From: Medicago truncatula
Lineage: Eukaryota; Streptophyta; Magnoliopsida; Fabales; Fabaceae
Assembly (NCBI RefSeq): GCF_003473485.1
Contig: NC_053043.1
Location: 15,095,001 to 15,159,000 of the forward strand
Reading direction: 5' to 3'
DNA: 64,000 nucleotides
Positions 58,601-64,000 of the stretch are shown one piece after another. The number at the start of each line of letters is the position of its first letter. Positions within the stretch are counted from its first letter, which is position 1. The position numbers and the translations under genes are program-made. The notes beneath the pieces were generated by a model. The model was given only the letters and a program-made list of their open reading frames with translations, was not told the origin of the DNA and did not search any database.

Positions 58601-59739
58601 GGAATCATTGGATGCACTAAACGCGCATCTAGAGGAACCGATACCTATGAATCGTTTCAGACCCAAGTATTAATTTTTCCTTGCCTTCTTGTAGTGTTGT
58701 AGTTATATTATTTCATAGTATTGGTTACTAGTTTAGATCACATAATTGAGATTTTGGTGCCATGTGGTGCAGTATCCTTGTTGAAGGTTGTGAACCATAC
58801 TCTGAAGACCTGTGGAGAGATATAAAGATAAGCAGGTTTTCATTTCAGGGTGTCAAGCTGTGTGCCCGCTGTAAGGTGAAGAGTTCTACTTTATAGTCTC
58901 GTACATATCATATAGGCAATAGTATGGTCCATAGGAACATGTATACCATAACTTAAGCTAACAATGTTAGTTTCTAACATGCATGTACCGCTATAATACG
59001 CATAGATTGATTAACATGTGATGATGTAGGCAAAGATTGGATAATGTTTTGAGCCTTTTAAATTACACATCCTAATCCACTTTTTCCTGTTATTTCTTAA
59101 TCAAGTTATGGATCCAATTTGTATTATGAGTTGTTGAGTATGGCTCATACTTACTGATAGTGGGTCATTTGTGGGTTGCACTAGAAAAAAATTGGACCGC
59201 GGTATTTATTTTCAAATTGTACTCTACTAACCCTAAACTTGATTAATAGAAAGAAACTGCAGCCAGTGTGCAGTCAGGGACGTAGGCACAATTGGCCGAT
59301 ATTTGCTACTAAACATTGTCTGTTCATTGTTTGCATTTTTTCGTATATTTATTTATTTGAACTGGGGCTTCTGTCCTAACATTGGTGATGCTTTTTATGT
59401 TAAGGTACCAACAATCAATCAAGAGACAGCGGTTGGTGGATCTGAACCAACTGAAACTCTGATGAAAGTTAGGTCTGGCAAAGTTTTACGACCAAATAGC
59501 GATAAAAACAAAAACAAGGTGAGATTAATACTCCGTCATCAAATTTTCAATGAATGTCCCTTGGGTTTCATTGATCTCATGTGACACATGAAATGCTTGT
59601 GCTGCAGGTCTACTTTGGTCAGAATTTAGTGTGGAACTGGAGTGATTCTTCTGCTAAAGGGGATGGAAAAGTCCTTAAACTGGGAGATCCTGTTTGTGTT
59701 ATCAAAAAACTCTCTTCTCCTGCAGAAGCAGCTGCTTAA
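55616..59739 (+). CDS. MOSC-domain protein, mARC-like, gene 1
   Basis: Eight exons give 315 residues: 55616-55730, 55824-55973, 57992-58168, 58423-58514, 58602-58666, 58773-58875, 59405-59518 and 59608-59739. The N-terminal beta-barrel domain starts ISAIFIYPIKSCRGISL, followed by LRWDRQWVVVNSKGRACTQR. The MOSC domain contains NRFRPNILVEGCEPYSEDLW, KLCARCKVPTINQET and GDPVCVIKK near the end. These features match plant homologues of the mitochondrial amidoxime-reducing component, a molybdenum-cofactor enzyme reducing N-hydroxylated compounds with cytochrome b5 and its reductase. Exon 4 appears to end at CAG|gccagt, a GC donor. A tandem paralogue follows at 61.5 kb. Confidence 0.88.
57468..57580 (+). 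repeat. Possible SINE relic in MOSC gene 1 intron 2
   Basis: Contains tagcgcagtgg, a perfect plant A-box form, then aaggggttgagttgtaatct as a weak B box and a C-rich tail. No clear target duplication. Confidence 0.35.
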
Positions 59740-61400
59740 AAGGCTGCAGTGACATAAACTTTATCAAACTCTTTTTTTGACTCAACTTTATCAAACATGA
59801 ATATCAGTAGCTATGATGAAATTAAGTGATTATTACATGGTTGCAATGCATTTATTATGTCCTGTATCCAAATAATCACATGACAATAAGAATTCTGCAA
59901 AAAATAAAAAAAGTCTTTTTATTTGTTTTCAAATTTCTTTTTGTTCATGTTTTTATGAAAAAAAATGTTTGTATAGTTAAAATAACTATATTCTCAACAA
60001 AAATTGAGAACAAATTTGTTCGACAATTTTTTTTTGGTGGTGTCCGGGGTTCAAACTCCGGATCTTATCAATTGAGCTAATCTCATGGGGACCGACAAAT
60101 TGCATAGGGTAATCTATTTTTCAAATTTAATTTAATATATGACAACATAAATTGTAGATTTTGGATGAAGTGTAGGAAATATAAAATTTTTGTGAATTTT
60201 CATCGAGTAATTTTCTTTGTAAAAACAAATATTTCGCATGTTATCTAAACAAAGAGAATTCTAAAATTCTTTGAATACTTAAATAAAGTTATCTTCAGTG
60301 ACAAACATTAAGTTACCACTAGAGTTTGGAGAGGTTAAACAACAAATTTGGTGTGTTTCAAAAAAATTAAACAAGTTTATTTTAGTTGAGAAGATTTGAG
60401 TTAAAATTTCTCAACTTTTTCTAATCAACTTTAACCAAACCGATTCAATTAAAATTTGGTTAACTATTTGGTGTGAATCGAATATTTTATGCACACGCAA
60501 CTACAAAAATTGATCCCTTGAGCCGAGTTGAAACACAATGAATATTAAATTTCTCTCGAGATCTCTTATCATATCTAAGTGTAAATCATATCTAAGTGTA
60601 AATTTAGTTAATTTGTTTTAAGCTATTTTTTTTTTTTTTAAAATACTTTGATTTAAGCTATGAATCTATTTACAATATAAAAGTTACGAATTTACAACAT
60701 TATCAATTCTTCAATAAAAAAAAACTTCAATGGACTATTTTAATTGTTTTTTTTTAAAGAGAGAACAAATTAACCATGAGAACTATTTTAATTGTTAACA
60801 TTACACTTGACATACCTTTAAAAAAAATATTACACTTAACATATATACGAGTTCTTCGATGGACCAACTTCAAAAATAGTCCACGGTGGATCAATATTTA
60901 AAATTATTAGAAATTCCAACGACGATCGATGATACTAGTCAGAATAAAAAAACTCATGTTACTTCTTATTTTTACGACTAAATGATAACTTGATTGGTGT
61001 CGGTTTAATACGAACTACACATTTATTTTCATAAAAATGAAGAAGACCATTAACACCTTACATCAAGAGACAACAAATATCGTTGTTGAGTTTAACAACT
61101 TTTAATTATTACTGCAAGGTGGACCATTTTTTTTGAAGGAAAGGTGGACCATTTATATAGATGGTTCATATTTTAATTTCTACTTAACACATGCATCATC
61201 ATAGTTAACAACTTTTAGTGGTGAACATTATTGACCGAATAATTAACATGAGATAACCAAAATGATACTCATAACATCACATAGTACTATCGAAAGCGAC
61301 ATGCAATTGCAAAGTGAGGACTATTTAAGATGTTTACTACCAAATAAAACGTTGTAATGTGTGACATGACATGTTTCCTTTGCATACTGTAGTTGTAGTG
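59740..61400. other. Intergenic between the MOSC genes
   Basis: AT-rich. A short dispersed repeat with gtgtccggggttcaaactcc at 60029-60110 is the same family as at 34.6 kb. No gene. Confidence 0.5.
60029..60110. repeat. Short tRNA-like dispersed repeat
   Basis: T-run, ggtgtccggggttcaaactc, then caattgagctaatctcatgg. Same family as the repeat at 34556-34665. Confidence 0.5.
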
Positions 61401-61402
61401 TT

Positions 61403-61464
61403 ACGTGGCTCCTCATGTGAACTGTGAAGTTTAAAGTTTCGGTTCAGTTCCAAGCTATTTATAG
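61403..61464 (+). promoter_or_regulatory. Conserved ACGT box and TATA-like site, MOSC gene 2
   Basis: acgtggctcctc matches the box upstream of MOSC gene 1; a TATA-like ctatttatag is at 61455-61464, about 70 bp before the ATG. Confidence 0.55.
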
Positions 61465-61532
61465 CATTTGCATTGCAGTGACAATCTTTATCTAACAACA
61501 AAAGATAAAAGATAGAACAAGAAAGAATTATA

Positions 61533-64000
61533 ATGAGTGTTGCAGCTTCAAAATCTGTAACAGAATCAGCAACACCTGAAGCTAAAGTTTCAGGCATTTT
61601 CATATATCCTGTTAAGTCATGCCGTGGAATTTCTCTTTCTCAAGCTCCACTCACTCCTTCTGGTATCATATTCTATTTTCTTTTCTTGTGCTTTTTATTT
61701 TTTTTGAAAATTATATTTAAATTTGATTGATACTTTGTTTTTTCAATTTTTTTACTTGATAGGATTTAGGTGGGATAGACAATGGATGGTTGTGAATTCA
61801 AAAGGGAGAGCATGTACTCAAAGAGTTGAACCAAAGCTTGCTTTGGTTGAGGTTGAATTCCCACCTGAGGCTTTTGATGAACACTGGGAACCTACCACTG
61901 ATTCCTTTATGGGTATATTTCATATTTGTTTTATTCATTGACACACATGTTTCTTGTTTTACTTGAATAAATAATGGTACGTGTTAAGAGTCTAACATTA
62001 GATGAGATAAGGTCCGGACATAAGTTTTTAAGGTGGAGTTGGTTTTATTGGGTTTGAGTTAGACCAAACCCGAACTTTTAAGAATCTGGTGTGAGTGGTA
62101 AGCAGCGAGTCTCTTAAGTATGTGGTTATGAGTTTGATTTCTAGTTCATACATATACAATTTCACTTTTTGATAGAGTAAACCTTTAAATGTGTACTCTA
62201 GATCTTAGAAGGGATTAGTCTTTGTAGTCGTGTAGGTATCGAGTCCCCCAATGTTGTCATGGTTTTGATTTCTAATTCATACATATAAAAGTTCACTTTT
62301 TGATGAAGTAAACCTTTAAGGAACATGTTGAATTAAAATAAATTTTGTATTGAAAAGAATTTTTTTTTAAGCTTTCAAGATATTGAATAAACAACTTTTA
62401 AGATGATATTTTTAAATTTGGTTTCTTAAAATGTGTCCTAAAGACATAAGTTAGTATTTTCCAACCTTTAAATGTACTTCAGATTTTGAAAGGCATTAAT
62501 TAGTCTTTATCTTTTCGCGAGAATACTCTTAGAATAAGTAATTAAGTACACTCATCGTGAAATTAGTGATGTTACATGTGGAATGCCATGAAACATGACA
62601 TGGATTAGGTGTAGGGAAGGGGTGGGAGACAGGAGAAGGAGATGGAGGTATTTTTTTTTTATAACCATGTTATTGGTGCAAAGTACCAATTGACTTTTTG
62701 AACAACTAATCTTTGTTGGGTGACAACCTTTAGAAGATTTCTCCTCCCAACCATGTTTTTTCTATCCACAAAGATAGAGGTAACTTGGAATCCCTAATCA
62801 ACATCACATTGGATGTCATTGCACACATGGCATCATCGATCCCTAAGTCAATGGTGACGTGTATTTATGTCTGTATCATTGACACTTTTGATCAAAGACA
62901 TGCTTGGTCTCTAATATTGACACGACACTGACACTTATAATTACATTCAATTAATTTTTTTTCTCAAATTATTAATTTATCACCGTTGTCAACTTATCAA
63001 TGTCGTGTTTGGGTGGACACTTCATAGATTTTTGTTTGTCATGTGAGCTTCAAACAAAAGATTGATAAAAGAGACTAACCATGAAAAAAATATCATGGTG
63101 ACCAAAGATATATTTACAGCCTTCTAGTTAATTCCAAGGGGAAAAAGCTATATTAGTGAGAAAAGACAGATGTTACAGCTAGGTAGAGGACAAGGTATAT
63201 CCTTTCAAAGTAGTGGAGCTGTCTAGTGACCTGTTTTTTACACTTTTCTTAAAAGGAAAATGTAATCTTTTGAACAACATCCAAAAGAAGATGTAAAACA
63301 AATGTAATTGACATTTTAAGTGATTTGAGCTAGTTGCATAAACTGCACGCAATGAAAGAACTTTCACCTCCTTGTCATTTTCAATATTAGTGACTCATCA
63401 TCAGCCCCACAAATTAAGCAAGTGATTGATTTTTTTTATGAAATAACCAACCTATTTTTAACTTTTTCTGAGCTTATTTATTTTCTTTAAGCTTTTGAGA
63501 TAAAATAAAGAAAATCAACTTACATAAAAGTGCTTATTGCCATAAACTCTTATGTGATAAGTTATTATTGAATAAATATTTCTTAACTAGTTTACCACAT
63601 GTACATTCAATTCAAACAAACTTCACCTCAAAAGTATCCTTCTGACTGTTGTTTGAGTTAAAGATGAAGTAACTCCATGAGGAAACAAAAAAAAAAAAAT
63701 TAAAGTAGTTGAAACAGTGATAGATTTTTATTTGCATTTTTTCCATGATCATGATTGCTTTTGTTTTCACATGTTTTGTTTAGTGAATGAGTAGTGTCTC
63801 TATCTTCATGTTACAGTGCTGAAAGCACCAGGGATGGAACCTCTCAAAGTTTGTTTGAACAAACAGTATGAAGTAGCAGATGATATTACAGTGTGGGAAT
63901 GGACTGGCTCTGCTTGGGACGAAGGAGCCGAAGCATCACAGTGGTTCTCGGATTATTTAGGAAATCCTACTAAACTGGTCCGCTTCAATACTGGTAACAT
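61533..64000 (+). CDS. MOSC-domain protein, mARC-like, gene 2 (partial)
   Basis: Tandem paralogue of the gene at 55.6 kb. Exons 61533-61662, 61763-61912 and 63817-63993 are visible; the gene continues beyond the window. Exon 1 is five codons longer (MSVAASKSVTESATPEAK before VSGIFIYPVKSCRGISL); exons 2 and 3 have the same lengths and phases as in gene 1 (150 and 177 bp) and nearly the same protein. All three donor sites are GT. Parts of the long intron 2 also align between the copies (for example the atgttacatgtggaatgcca region near 62568 versus 56582), so the whole gene was duplicated. The same mARC-like function is expected. Confidence 0.88.
62850..63025. repeat. Dispersed repeat in MOSC gene 2 intron
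   Basis: gtctctaatattgacacgac ... caatgtcgtgtttgggtgga; resembles the stretch at 16480-16620 in PTAC14 intron 2. Probable MITE relic. Confidence 0.4.

Noticed and set aside
1-64000. A novel multi-gene defence or metabolic system
   Set aside because: Genes are unrelated, on different strands and with individual promoters; nothing indicates a functional cluster beyond tandem duplicates.

Overview
This is AT-rich plant nuclear DNA. It has intron-containing genes with GT-AG junctions, organelle-targeted PPR proteins, DUF247 and type I MADS genes, and abundant LINE, SINE, MULE, Helitron and Stowaway elements. The repeat and LINE types and the protein similarities suggest a legume, most likely Medicago or a close relative. 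The species is an inference from memory of these families; no search was run.

Layout. 1-9.5 kb is gene-poor: a START-domain (HD-ZIP IV-like) fragment, a SINE, a broken gene made of exact 81-bp coding repeats, a Stowaway MITE, and a 5'-truncated, internally deleted LINE. 9.5-15.5 kb is one nested transposon complex. A 5.6-kb Mutator-like element (MULE) with a full FAR1/MULE transposase gene (five exons read here) sits inside a Mutator-type MITE, and the complex ends about 80 bp before the start codon of PTAC14 (15.6-21.2 kb, 13 exons, 480 aa), a plastid SET-domain protein. A frameshifted DUF247 gene and a duplicated fragment of the PTAC14 tail follow (22.7-24.7 kb). Two PPR genes lie on the minus strand: a restorer-like P-class gene (27.2-28.9 kb) and a DYW editing factor very like OTP84 (30.2-32.8 kb).

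37-47 kb carries three type I (M-gamma-like) MADS loci. Two are halves of a tandem duplication, broken in complementary ways and separated by a 1,285-bp Mutator-type element whose 9-bp target duplication is confirmed by an empty site in the duplicate. The third (46.4-47.3 kb) has an intron inside its MADS box. 47-55 kb is repeat-rich (Helitron, Ty3/gypsy gag remnant, LINE remnant). 55.6-64 kb holds a tandem pair of MOSC-domain (mARC-like) genes; the second runs off the window.

The genes do not form one pathway. PTAC14 and the OTP84-like protein both act in chloroplast gene expression, but their proximity is probably chance. I found no convincing new multi-gene system. The most interesting material is transposon biology: gene-fragment capture by Mutator elements (an SGF11-like exon and a LisH/CTLH-like exon), nesting immediately upstream of PTAC14, and local duplications that break or reshape genes.
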